NCBI GenBank assembly: GCA_903889445.1
Contig: CAISXF010000044.1
Span: 23,868-87,867, forward strand
DNA length: 64,000 nt
DNA from: an uncultured Pseudomonadota bacterium
GTDB lineage: Bacteria; Pseudomonadota; Gammaproteobacteria; Methylococcales; Methylomonadaceae
Direction of reading: 5' to 3'
Of the stretch, positions 26,431-34,889 are shown one piece after another. The notes under the pieces are model-generated. The model ran no database searches, was not told where the DNA came from, and worked only from the letters and a program-made list of their open reading frames with translations. Numbering within the stretch: position 1 is the stretch's first letter; every line of letters begins with the position of its first letter. Position numbers and translations under genes: made by a program.

Positions 26431-27261
26431 TTAAATTAACCGAATTGTTGTTTTTTCAATTTCGATTTGTTTTTGTTTGTACAACGCACCAATGGCTTGT
26501 TTAAACACTTTTTTACTCACGCCAAACAGCGCGTAAATGGTTTCTGGATTGCTTTTATCGCTCACCGCTAACGTGCCGCCATTGTCGCGCAACGATTGTA
26601 AAATCGTATCGGTTAGCGTGGTCACTTTTCCATAACCGACTTCGTGCAGCACTAAATCTAACCGTAAATCATCCCGAATCGTTTTGATATAACCCGCGAT
26701 GCGTTGCCCTTTTCGTAAAGTTTGAAAGACTTCATTTTCATAAAGCAAACCCCAATAAGTGTTATTCACAATGGCTTTAATGCCCAAATTGGTTTGTTCT
26801 GCGATGAGTAAATCGACTTTTTGTCCAACGATAAATTCACTTTCTTCGATTTCATCCGCGATAAATTGCGCGATTTTTGTAGTGGCGGCGACGCGGCCTT
26901 TTTCATCTAAAAATAGTTTGAAAAAATACGAGTCGTCCACGTCTAATTCGTGATGCTGTTCGCTGTATGGAACGAGTAAATTTTTCGTCAAACCCCAATC
27001 TAAAAATGCGCCGTAATAATTCACCGACACAACTTTAAGATACGCAATTTCGCCCACTTGCGCGAAAGGTAATTGGGTTGTCGCGGCAAGATGTCCGTCG
27101 TTATCGGCAAACACAAAAACTTCTAAACTGTCTTCTAATTCGTATTTTTTCGGTTTTTTATCGACCAACAAAACTTGTTTGCCCGAATCGTCGCTCAAAT
27201 AAATTCCTGAGCTGTCTTGTTTGCTCACGGTGAGCGTGTTTATTTTACCAATGTTAATCAT
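26431..27261 (-). CDS. cvfB: CvfB-like S1 RNA-binding protein
   Basis: I place the start at the ATG giving MINIGKINTLTVS (276 residues); the open frame extends upstream but without family similarity. Two S1-type beta-barrels are visible, including VGEIAYLKVVSVNYYGAFLDWG and a further domain around VGQKVDLLIAEQTNLGIKAIV. A C-terminal winged helix ends the protein (YALFGVSKKVFKQAIGALYK). This is the CvfB/YitL family, RNA-binding proteins that in Staphylococcus influence virulence gene expression. The target here is unknown. Confidence 0.86.
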   Translation of the reverse strand: MINIGKINTLTVSKQDSSGIYLSDDSGKQVLLVDKKPKKYELEDSLEVFVFADNDGHLAATTQLPFAQVGEIAYLKVVSVNYYGAFLDWGLTKNLLVPYSEQHHELDVDDSYFFKLFLDEKGRVAATTKIAQFIADEIEESEFIVGQKVDLLIAEQTNLGIKAIVNNTYWGLLYENEVFQTLRKGQRIAGYIKTIRDDLRLDLVLHEVGYGKVTTLTDTILQSLRDNGGTLAVSDKSNPETIYALFGVSKKVFKQAIGALYKQKQIEIEKTTIRLI

Positions 27262-27381
27262 AAAAATAGGGCGGGTTAGCTGTGGAATTGCGCGGATTGT
27301 AGCATAATTCAAGCGTTAACACGCCGACGGGGCGATTCGTGGCAAAATAGGCTTTTTACTTACTTTTTTAAGCCTCACATT

Positions 27382-28419
27382 ATGAAAAATTACGCCATTG
27401 GTTGGGATATTGGCGGCGCACACGTTAAAGTCGCCGTCATTCAAGAGCATAAAATTATCGCCGTTTATCAAGCTCCGTGTCCGTTGTGGCAAGGGCTGGA
27501 CAAGTTGGAATTCGCGGTGCAAACGTTGTTGGCTAAATTGCCACTGGAAATAAATCAACGGCACGCGCTGACGATGACGGGCGAATTGGTGGATTTATTC
27601 GCGAATCGACACGACGGCGTGCAACAAATTATTCACACCATGACGCGATTATTAGTGAGCGACAACGTGCAAATTTTCTGCGGGAAATACGGTTTGTTAT
27701 CGATGTCGGCGATTGATGAAACCCATTATGACGCGATTGCCTCCGCGAATTGGTTGGCGAGCGCGACGTTGGCGGCGAAACATTTTCCAGATGGTTTATT
27801 TGTGGATATGGGCAGCACGACGACCGACATTTTATTGTGTGAAAACGGTCACGTTGCCGCGCAAGGTTTTAGCGATTATCAGCGATTGATTTCGGGCGAA
27901 TTGATTTACAGCGGCATCGTGCGAACGCCCGTAATGGCGGTAGTTCAGTCGGTTTTAGATAACGAAAAAAACGTGGGAATTATGGCAGAACATTTTGCCA
28001 CGATGTCGGACGTGTATCGATTGACGGGCGAATTATCCGAACATCACGATCAAGCTCCGACGGCAGATGGCGCGGCAAAAACGATTGCAGCCAGCGCACA
28101 ACGTTTATCGCGGATGGTGGGAGACGATTTTACGGTTGCCGAATTGGCGCGTTGGCAAGCGGTCGCAAAAGATATTCGCGAACAACAAAAACAACGTATT
28201 CAACAAAGTTGCGCGTTGCAATTGGCGCGTCATACGTCGATGGAAAAAATGACCGTGTGTGGCGCGGGAATCGGGCGATTTTTAGTTCAAGAAATCGCCG
28301 CAAATTTAACGTGTTCTTACGTTGATTTTTCAACCTTATTCGCTGCCAATTCTGCTGAATTAGAATTCAGTCCAGCCGATTGTGCGCCCGCCGTTGCTGT
28401 GGCTTATCTTCTCGAGTAA
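27382..28419 (+). CDS. Tetrahydromethanopterin-linked C1-transfer pathway protein (hydantoinase/oxoprolinase-like ATPase fold)
   Basis: The protein has 345 residues. It has the ASKHA-type phosphate loop WDIGGAHVKVAV at the start and VDMGSTTTDI in the middle, as in the family of probable H4MPT-linked C1-transfer proteins. That family is restricted to methanogens and to methylotrophs that oxidise formaldehyde with methanopterin; its reaction is thought to serve cofactor synthesis. Its presence is the best metabolic marker in the window. A short inverted repeat (AGGCTT and AAGCCT) lies in the 70 bases upstream, shared with the divergent cvfB-like gene. Confidence 0.83.
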   Translation: MKNYAIGWDIGGAHVKVAVIQEHKIIAVYQAPCPLWQGLDKLEFAVQTLLAKLPLEINQRHALTMTGELVDLFANRHDGVQQIIHTMTRLLVSDNVQIFCGKYGLLSMSAIDETHYDAIASANWLASATLAAKHFPDGLFVDMGSTTTDILLCENGHVAAQGFSDYQRLISGELIYSGIVRTPVMAVVQSVLDNEKNVGIMAEHFATMSDVYRLTGELSEHHDQAPTADGAAKTIAASAQRLSRMVGDDFTVAELARWQAVAKDIREQQKQRIQQSCALQLARHTSMEKMTVCGAGIGRFLVQEIAANLTCSYVDFSTLFAANSAELEFSPADCAPAVAVAYLLE

Positions 28420-28450
28420 ATGCGGTTTGTTTTAGGAGCGTATTTATTTT

Positions 28451-29239
28451 TTAGGATTTTGTCAGCGTGTTAAAGGCTTCGGCGAGTTGGTCGGTTTGGG
28501 TTAACTCTAAAATTTCTGGCACGCTGCCCTTCGCCTTAATTTGTCCGTGATGCAGAACAATTAAACGATCTTCCGAATGCACTTCATCAATCAAATGACT
28601 CGCCCACAGCACCGCTATTTTTTCATCCGAAACTAGCAGATGCACATAATCAACCAAACTTTTGCGGCTGGGAATATCCAGCCCGACGGTCGGTTCATCG
28701 AGCAATAATAAAGCGGGTTTGTGCAACAATGCCCGTGCAATTTCAACGCGCCGTTTGTGTCCGCCGTTCAACTGCCGCACTTTTTCGCCGCGCCGTTCAT
28801 ACATTTGCAACCGTTCCAATTCTTCTTGAATGCGCTGTTTTGTCAATTTCCCGCTCATGCCGTGCAATGCCGCGTGGTAATTTAGATTCTGCAAAACGGT
28901 TAAATCCATGTCCAACGTGGTTTGTTGAAACACCACGCCCAAACGCGCCAAGGCTTGTCGTGATTGGGTTTGAATATCAAAACCACACAATTCAATGCGC
29001 CCCGCGTGCGTGTCGTACAAATGCGTAATCAACGAAAATAACGTGCTTTTCCCCGCGCCATTGGCACCGAGTAAAATCGTGCATTCGCCAGCTTGAATTT
29101 GAAAATTCACATTATCGAGAGCTTTTTTTTGTCCGTAAGAAAAGGTTAAATTTTCAACCGTTAAAGCCCCCCTTTTTGAAGGGGGGTTGGGGGGATTTGC
29201 TTTGGTTCTGTTGATTGAAATGACATTATTTTTGTTCAT
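28451..29239 (-). CDS. ABC transporter ATP-binding protein of the PQQ-alcohol-dehydrogenase-associated type
   Basis: The ATG at 29239 overlaps the stop of the beta-propeller gene (ATGA), giving 262 residues. Walker A is GANGAGKSTLFSL, the signature [16 protein letters not shown] replaces the usual LSGGQ, and Walker B is LLLLDEPTVGLD. Gene context matches the set found beside PQQ-dependent alcohol dehydrogenases. The first 25 residues include an in-frame palindromic repeat (ANPPNPPSKRGAL) before the ABC domain begins at LTVENLTFSYG. No permease gene is adjacent; the next gene is convergent. Confidence 0.85.
   Translation of the reverse strand: MNKNNVISINRTKANPPNPPSKRGALTVENLTFSYGQKKALDNVNFQIQAGECTILLGANGAGKSTLFSLITHLYDTHAGRIELCGFDIQTQSRQALARLGVVFQQTTLDMDLTVLQNLNYHAALHGMSGKLTKQRIQEELERLQMYERRGEKVRQLNGGHKRRVEIARALLHKPALLLLDEPTVGLDIPSRKSLVDYVHLLVSDEKIAVLWASHLIDEVHSEDRLIVLHHGQIKAKGSVPEILELTQTDQLAEAFNTLTKS
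29163..29201 (-). repeat. In-frame GC-rich palindromic element, copy 3
   Basis: On the coding strand it reads AGCAAATCCCCCCAAC, six C, TTCAAAAA and six G, and is translated as KANPPNPPSKRGAL. It lengthens the N-terminus of the ABC ATPase ahead of its first conserved strand. Sequence and arrangement match the copies at 1654, 15574 and 51804. Confidence 0.8.
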
Positions 29240-30195
29240 GGTTTCACCGCCAAACCCCAAGGATAATTTCCCACGCCCACCGATTTCGTCACGGTTTGCG
29301 ATGCTAAATCAATAATCGACACGTCATTCGTCACGCCATTCGCGGCGTACAACCGTTTTTGGTCAGGCGAAAACGCGACATTCCACACCCGCGAACCGAC
29401 TAAAAGATATTTTTCGATTTCAAACGTTTGCGCGTTAATCACCGCGATACGATTTGCCGTTCCCAACGCCACATAAGCGCGAGTGCGAGTTTTATCAATC
29501 GCAATGCCAACGGGTTGAATCTTGTCAGCCGGCACGCCTTGAATCGCAAAGTTAATCGTTTTAATCGGCTGTTTCGTTTGCGTATCCAACACCATCAAAC
29601 TCCCCGCCATTTCTGACGTGACCCACAATTGCGAACTGTCCGGCGTGAAGGTGACGAAACGCGGACGCGCATCCACCAGCGTATTTTCGACAATCGTCTG
29701 CGTTTTGGTGTCAATCCAATGCACCATATTCGTGGTTTCGGACGCGCTAATTAACCATTGATTATCGGGGCTGACGGTAATGCCTTCCGGTTCTACGCCG
29801 ACTTTGATTTGTTTGATGACTTTCTTTTTTGCCACATCAATCACCGTCACTAAACTGTTGTCTTCATTTGAAACATACATTTTGTCGCCAGTTGGACTGA
29901 GCGCGAACGTTTCGGGGTCTTCGCCAGACGGCAAACGTCCCGTTTCTTTCAAGGTTTCTGCGTCGAAAATTTTAATCGTGTTGTCGTCGCTGGTCGCAAT
30001 GTACAACGCTTTATTATCCGGACTTAACGCAATGCCGCGCGGACGTTTGCCGACCGGAACCGTTTTAATTAACGTCCCGTCAATCGGATTCATGACGGCT
30101 AAAGCGTTGTCTTTTTCGAGCGTGACAAAAACCGTTTCAGCGTGCGCGTTCATCGTGGCTAATAACGCAAAGGTTAACCATTTTTTGTTTATCAT
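29236..30195 (-). CDS. Exported YVTN beta-propeller protein, PQQ-catabolism-associated
   Basis: The protein has 319 residues with a signal peptide (MINKKWLTFALLATMNAHA). The rest is a series of roughly 42-residue YVTN-type blades, each with a pattern such as PRGIALSPDNKALYIATSDDN. It matches the beta-propeller family seen with PQQ-dependent alcohol oxidation and the linked ABC transporter. Its function is unknown; it may bind a cofactor or protein partner in the periplasm. It overlaps the genes on both sides by 4 bases. Confidence 0.85.
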   Translation of the reverse strand: MINKKWLTFALLATMNAHAETVFVTLEKDNALAVMNPIDGTLIKTVPVGKRPRGIALSPDNKALYIATSDDNTIKIFDAETLKETGRLPSGEDPETFALSPTGDKMYVSNEDNSLVTVIDVAKKKVIKQIKVGVEPEGITVSPDNQWLISASETTNMVHWIDTKTQTIVENTLVDARPRFVTFTPDSSQLWVTSEMAGSLMVLDTQTKQPIKTINFAIQGVPADKIQPVGIAIDKTRTRAYVALGTANRIAVINAQTFEIEKYLLVGSRVWNVAFSPDQKRLYAANGVTNDVSIIDLASQTVTKSVGVGNYPWGLAVKP

Positions 30196-31526
30196 TTTTT
30201 AATCGCCACCGTCGTACGCGCGATATTGTCTTTCATGTTTAAATCTTTTTCGTTTGCCCACGAAGTTACACCAAAACTCAAACCGCCCGCCACTTTCATT
30301 TTAACCGTCACGGTTTTCGTGATTGAACCATTCGGCACCACATTTCCCACCGCACACACCACGCTCAAACCGGTAAAAATACAGTCATCCGGTTTTGTCA
30401 CCAAACTCACCGTGTTTTTTGGCAACCCAAAACTCATTTTGGCATCGGTCGCCGTCGCAGTTCCTTTGTTGGTCAACGTCGCGGTAAAAGTAATGTTGCC
30501 ATTCACTTTCGCAGGATTTGGCGTTCCCGTTACAGTGGGAGCTAAATCAACGCCGCCCGTTGTTGAATTTGCCAGCGACGCGCCACGCACGAATCGAACT
30601 CCATAACTTTCGGTTGCCGCCGTGTACGAAAGCTGACCATCTACAAAATTTAAAAACCACGCTTCGCTTTTATCCGTTACGCTTACGGGATAAGAACCCG
30701 TCCAAAATCGCATACTCGGCGCATTCGGAAATACAGTGGTGTTAATTGCAGGGCTAACCACCGTGTAATCCGTAATCGTTTCTAACTCTTTTGCCGTCGG
30801 TAAACGCCAATCCGTTTTGCCCGCTAAATCACTGGTTAATTTCTTTGCATCCGCGTGGGCAAACGTCGTTGCTGTGCCTTGGCAAGTGCTTTCTTCAACG
30901 TCCCATGTTTGCCCCGCCGCGCAACGTTGCCACGTCAAGCCTGTTTTCGTACTTGTTGCCGTGCCATCTTTGTTATCTGTGAAGTCCACGAGCTTTAAAG
31001 TATCAAAGTAAAAAGACTGTCCCCCGCGCACAAGACGGACTGCGAACTTGCTGCTCTTGCCATAGCTATTGCCGCTATCGAAACCGCCATTGAAGCCCAC
31101 AAACCATGCGTAGTCTGGATTACTAGCATAGACCGAAGCCGACCAAAACCAAACGTCAGTGGGTGTTTTCGGGAAAAGTGTTTTGTTAATGGCGGGATTG
31201 GCTTTGTCGAAATCCACTAAACTGAGAAGTTCTCGAATGTTCGGCACGCGCCAATCGGTTTGTCCTGCGAAATCGCTGGTGAGTTTTAAAGCGGCATCGT
31301 AAGTTTGAGTGGTGGCTGCACCTGAACACAAATTTGTTAAGCCTTCAAAATCTGAACCGGTTTGCCACGTTTGCCCGACTGAGCATTTTTGCCAAACTAA
31401 ACCCGAAGACGTGTGCGTAATGGTGCCGTCGTTGTTGTCGATGAATTCGGGTTTATCGGCGGCGAATGCGTGGCTTGAAAGTAGCCACACCGCGAGGGTT
31501 GCGGCGAGTAGTTTTGGTTTGTTCAT
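30192..31526 (-). CDS. Exported protein with two DUF1566 (Lcl-type) domains and a DUF11-like C-terminal domain
   Basis: The protein has 444 residues with a signal peptide ending SHAFA. Two homologous domains of about 150 residues follow. Each has DN(N/K)DGT at the start, GL(V/T)WQ(K/R)C, TDWR(V/L)P, a FW(S/T)(A/G)S segment and a V(R/A)(L/F)VRG ending, as in DUF1566 C-lectin-like folds. The last 110 residues are an immunoglobulin-like DUF11 domain (PNPAKVNGNITFTATLTNKG). It is probably a secreted or surface binding protein. It lies inside the PQQ-linked ABC cluster and is coupled to the propeller gene by a 4-base overlap, so it may be part of that system. Confidence 0.8.
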   Translation of the reverse strand: MNKPKLLAATLAVWLLSSHAFAADKPEFIDNNDGTITHTSSGLVWQKCSVGQTWQTGSDFEGLTNLCSGAATTQTYDAALKLTSDFAGQTDWRVPNIRELLSLVDFDKANPAINKTLFPKTPTDVWFWSASVYASNPDYAWFVGFNGGFDSGNSYGKSSKFAVRLVRGGQSFYFDTLKLVDFTDNKDGTATSTKTGLTWQRCAAGQTWDVEESTCQGTATTFAHADAKKLTSDLAGKTDWRLPTAKELETITDYTVVSPAINTTVFPNAPSMRFWTGSYPVSVTDKSEAWFLNFVDGQLSYTAATESYGVRFVRGASLANSTTGGVDLAPTVTGTPNPAKVNGNITFTATLTNKGTATATDAKMSFGLPKNTVSLVTKPDDCIFTGLSVVCAVGNVVPNGSITKTVTVKMKVAGGLSFGVTSWANEKDLNMKDNIARTTVAIKK

Positions 31527-31548
31527 TTTTTGTTCCTGGTGAATTAAA

Positions 31549-32007
31549 TTATTCTGCGATTAAAACTTCTAACGGAATGTGTAAATCTCGATGTAATTTT
31601 CTGATTATTTCGAGGGTGAGTTGTAATTTTCCATCAAAAAACGCTTTTACTTTTTCGATTGTGCCGAAATAAATTGTTAAATCATTTAAACCTAAGTCTT
31701 GTTGTTCCATTCGGAATTTAATGGCAGCAATCGAATTAGGCGCAGCAATCGGAAAATGTTTGGCTTCATAAACTTCAATCAGCGTCACCCAAATATCGAG
31801 TGCATCGCCTTCGGGCGTGTTCAATTCGGCATCCATCAATTCATCAACTGTACATAGCGCGGCGTGATAATCGGCATCACAAGAAATCGACAGGTCTATT
31901 TTCGTTTTAGCCGGAATTAAATGCGGGAATAGTTCAGCCGCTGTTTTCGCTTCTTTAAACATTGACGCTGTCCATTCTGGATTTTCGTTATCAAATTCTA
32001 TTTTCAT
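31549..32007 (-). CDS. HigA-like antitoxin/transcription regulator, no toxin adjacent
   Basis: The protein has 152 residues. Residues 45-150 match the HigA-type antitoxin with an N-terminal extension: DADYHAALCTVDELMDAE, TPEGDALDIWVTLIEVYEAKHFPI, then AIKFRMEQQDLGLNDLTIYFG and LTLEIIRKLHRDLHIPLEVLI, the helix-turn-helix and tail. The first 40 residues (ENPEWTASMFKEAKTAAELFPHLI) recall the short N-terminus of BrnA-like antitoxins. The helix-turn-helix departs from typical sequences (IEKVKAFFDGK). No RelE/HigB-type toxin is next to it, so it is an orphan or a domesticated regulator of the surrounding PQQ-linked operon. Confidence 0.75.
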   Translation of the reverse strand: MKIEFDNENPEWTASMFKEAKTAAELFPHLIPAKTKIDLSISCDADYHAALCTVDELMDAELNTPEGDALDIWVTLIEVYEAKHFPIAAPNSIAAIKFRMEQQDLGLNDLTIYFGTIEKVKAFFDGKLQLTLEIIRKLHRDLHIPLEVLIAE

Positions 32008-32078
32008 TTCGTTTCGTCATTCCTCGTGAGCTGGAATCGCAAAGTTTAACGCAAATCTAACAAACAATGCGCTTACTA

Positions 32079-33269
32079 TTATTGCCAATGACAACCCGAT
32101 TCATGTTCATCAAAACCGAGCGTATCCAATTCGGTTTTGGGGTGTAAAAATCCTTCGATGGGCGCGACGGCAACTAATGAACGTGGCGCGGCGAGCAAAA
32201 TGGATTGGCGCAATTGTCCATCCCACGCGCGAAATGACAACGCATTGCCTTTATAACCTTGCAAGGTAAATTGTGGGCTGCGTAAATAATCTCGAACAGT
32301 TTTTAAATCAGCGGATTTGGTGCGCGTTGCCGCTTCGCCAATCGCCCGAACCGCTAAATATGCGCCATAATCGGGTTCTTCCATATTGCGTTTCGCCAAT
32401 TCTTGAAAACGATGTTGAATTTGTGTCGCGCCCCATAAATCGTGGGTTGAATGCCACGCGGTCGCGGTCAAACCTTGCGTGCCAACAATCGGACGCGCCA
32501 ACCAGGTTCGATACGCCAGATATTCACCGAACAAACCTTGTTCATCGGCGACCACTAACACATCGTAATCGTCACTTTGTGTAAAAACCGATACGTCGGA
32601 TTGTGTGCTTTTACGCGCATCGAACGTGTGTTCCCATTTTTTTTCGGTGACGATTTTCATGCCGAATTTCTTGGCGGCACGTTTTAATGCGGTGGCAAAT
32701 AAGGCATCTTCGGGCGCATTTCCCACCACTAAAAACCATTTTGCCCAGCGTTTTTTCATCAGATATTGCGCCAACGCATCGGCTTTCATGGCGCGACTGG
32801 GTAACAAATGCAGCGTATTTGAACGGCATTGTTCATTGCGTAATGCGTCGTCAACCGTTCCGGCATCGAAAAAAAGCGTGTCAGAATTCGTCGCCAAATC
32901 TGAAATTTCCAACGACTTCACGGCATTTAAATTTGTAATAACGTAATGAAATTTAGCGGCGATATTTTGTTTAAAAACGTCCGCCACATTTCCGTCGGGC
33001 GGCACGTTGAATTTGTGCAGAATAAAATTTTGGTGAGTAAATTGTCCGGTCGTGTTGTTATCGCTAATCGCTAATTCCGCGCCTTCAACGCCTTTGTTGG
33101 CAATAAACGGGTCAAGGTTCGACAGCATTTCTGTCGGTGGCGCGAGTTCTTGACTGAGATAAGTAATATCGATATTTTGAACGGTGGGTGTGGGTAGTTT
33201 TGTGGCTGCGAATGATTGCAAACTGCTGATGGCTAATAAGAAACCAAGGAAATAAGGGAGATTTTTCAT
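32079..33269 (-). CDS. Periplasmic substrate-binding protein, PQQ-alcohol-dehydrogenase-associated ABC system
   Basis: The protein has 396 residues with a signal peptide (MKNLPYFLGFLLAISSLQSFA). The body resembles branched-chain amino-acid-type periplasmic binding proteins: an N-terminal domain with the DAGTVDDALRNEQCR and WFLVVGNAPEDA segments and a second lobe ending in RSLVAVAPIEGFLHP. It matches the binding component of the transporter set linked to PQQ-dependent alcohol dehydrogenases. Its ligand is not known. It is the first gene of the minus-strand cluster that ends with the ATP-binding gene at 28451. Confidence 0.8.
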   Translation of the reverse strand: MKNLPYFLGFLLAISSLQSFAATKLPTPTVQNIDITYLSQELAPPTEMLSNLDPFIANKGVEGAELAISDNNTTGQFTHQNFILHKFNVPPDGNVADVFKQNIAAKFHYVITNLNAVKSLEISDLATNSDTLFFDAGTVDDALRNEQCRSNTLHLLPSRAMKADALAQYLMKKRWAKWFLVVGNAPEDALFATALKRAAKKFGMKIVTEKKWEHTFDARKSTQSDVSVFTQSDDYDVLVVADEQGLFGEYLAYRTWLARPIVGTQGLTATAWHSTHDLWGATQIQHRFQELAKRNMEEPDYGAYLAVRAIGEAATRTKSADLKTVRDYLRSPQFTLQGYKGNALSFRAWDGQLRQSILLAAPRSLVAVAPIEGFLHPKTELDTLGFDEHESGCHWQ

Positions 33270-33290
33270 GATAATTTGGGCGATTTCGTA

Positions 33291-33376
33291 TTTGTAAGGA
33301 CAGGTTTTGTGCCTGCCCTTTCATAACGAATGTTTGAAAATAAAAGCAGGGCAATCACACCGATTGCCCTTACAAA
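33291..33376. repeat. REPIN-like element 3
   Basis: The element is bounded by the inverted ends TTTGTAAGG (33291) and CCTTACAAA (33376). One REP hairpin pairs GGACAGG with CCTGCC; the other pairs AGGGCAATC with GATTGCCCT. The first resembles the left REP of element 1 and the second the left REP of element 2. It lies between the binding-protein gene and the DegQ-like protease gene. Confidence 0.7.
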
Positions 33377-33387
33377 ATGAGCGAAAT

Positions 33388-34812
33388 TTATTTCAATTTC
33401 AATGCTAAAAACACCGGATTTCCTTGGCGTTGAATCAGCACCGCAATCGATACGCCCGTCGGTAATTTTTTGACAATTTTGTCAAATTCATTCAAATCTC
33501 GCACGATGGTATTTTGAATGCGTAACACCACGTCACCGCGTTGAAGTCCTGCATCCCGCGACGCGCCTGCCATGACTTCTTGCACCAACACGCCATTTTT
33601 CGGAATTTGTAACAATTGTCGCTGATCGGGCGTAAGTTCTGAAACCGTAATCCCCAACTGATTCGCTGGCGATTTGCTGGCGTTACTTTTCGCCAACGCT
33701 AATTTATCTTCTTCCTCTGGCAACAAACCCACATTGAAATGCAGCGTGCGCGTTTCGCCTTGGCGAATAATTTTCAACGTCGCCGAATTGTTAATCGGCG
33801 TAATGCCAACCATTGGCGGCAAATCGGCTGAATGATCAATTAACTGGTCGTTAAATTCGGTAATAATATCGCCAATTTGTACGCCCGATTGTTCCGCTGG
33901 CCCACCTGCAATGACTTTTGCAACCAACGCGCCTTGTGGTTTTTTCATGCCAAACGATTCTGCTAATTCGCGCGTCACGTCTTGAATTTGCACGCCCAAC
34001 CAACCGTGCGACGCTTTGCCTTTTACTTTGATTTGTTCAACCACGTTCATGACAACATCCATCGGAATCGAAAACGATAAACCCATCGAACCGCCGGTGC
34101 GGCTGTAAATTTGTGAGTTAATGCCGACGACTTTGCCTTCCATATTGAACAACGGCCCGCCCGAATTTCCTGGGTTAATCGCCACGTCCGTTTGAATGAA
34201 TGGCACATAATTTCCGCCGGGCAAACTGCGACCTTTTGCGCTGACAATGCCCGCCGTCACCGATTGGTCAAAGCCAAACGGCGAACCAATTGCCAACACC
34301 CATTCGCCGACTTGCAATTTATCGGGTGCGCCAATCGTCACGGTGGGTAAATCCCGCGCGTCAATTTTTAACACTGCGACATCGGTGCGAGCATCCGAAC
34401 CAATTAACTTTGCGACCAATTCACGGCGATCCGATAATTTCACCACAATTTCCGTCGCATCTTTGACCACATGATGATTCGTTAAAACATAGCCGTCGGC
34501 TGAAATAATAAAACCTGAACCTAATGAACGCGCCTCTTTGGGTGCTGCACCGCCACCGCCTTGCTGTTCATTAAATCGGCGTAATAATTCTTCTAATTCG
34601 GGCGGAATCGCACCTTCGGGAAATTGCGGCATTTCTTCGCCCGCCCCTGATTCTGCACCAGCGGGAGCCTTTTGCGTAGTGCTGATATTCACCACCGCGC
34701 CACCGTTCGCTTTCACCATGTCAACAAAATCAGGCAATTGCGCCCACGTCGAAAAACTCCAAAAACTCAACAAAAACACACTCAAAAACCACACACGGAT
34801 TTTGTGTTGCAT
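33388..34812 (-). CDS. degQ: Periplasmic serine protease of the DegP/DegQ (HtrA) family
   Basis: The protein has 474 residues: a signal peptide, a trypsin-like domain with the triad His (TNHHVVKDA), Asp (ARTDVAVLKID) and Ser (NPGNSGGPL), and two PDZ domains (HGWLGVQIQDV and a C-terminal one with RDAGLQRGDVVLRI). It degrades misfolded envelope proteins, which would matter in a cell exporting many cytochromes. Length and two PDZ domains fit DegP, DegQ or MucD; I cannot separate these. It is divergent from tilS. Confidence 0.93.
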   Translation of the reverse strand: MQHKIRVWFLSVFLLSFWSFSTWAQLPDFVDMVKANGGAVVNISTTQKAPAGAESGAGEEMPQFPEGAIPPELEELLRRFNEQQGGGGAAPKEARSLGSGFIISADGYVLTNHHVVKDATEIVVKLSDRRELVAKLIGSDARTDVAVLKIDARDLPTVTIGAPDKLQVGEWVLAIGSPFGFDQSVTAGIVSAKGRSLPGGNYVPFIQTDVAINPGNSGGPLFNMEGKVVGINSQIYSRTGGSMGLSFSIPMDVVMNVVEQIKVKGKASHGWLGVQIQDVTRELAESFGMKKPQGALVAKVIAGGPAEQSGVQIGDIITEFNDQLIDHSADLPPMVGITPINNSATLKIIRQGETRTLHFNVGLLPEEEDKLALAKSNASKSPANQLGITVSELTPDQRQLLQIPKNGVLVQEVMAGASRDAGLQRGDVVLRIQNTIVRDLNEFDKIVKKLPTGVSIAVLIQRQGNPVFLALKLK

Positions 34813-34889
34813 AACTTCTTCCTATTTTCTACGGCGTTGAAAAAACGGTATTATCAGGTTGCTATCCATAAATCTCAAGGTAAGACAAA

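Noticed and set aside
30192..31526. DUF1566 protein as the variable target of a diversity-generating retroelement
   Set aside because: The fold type is similar to such targets, but no reverse transcriptase, template repeat or adenine-biased variable stretch is visible.
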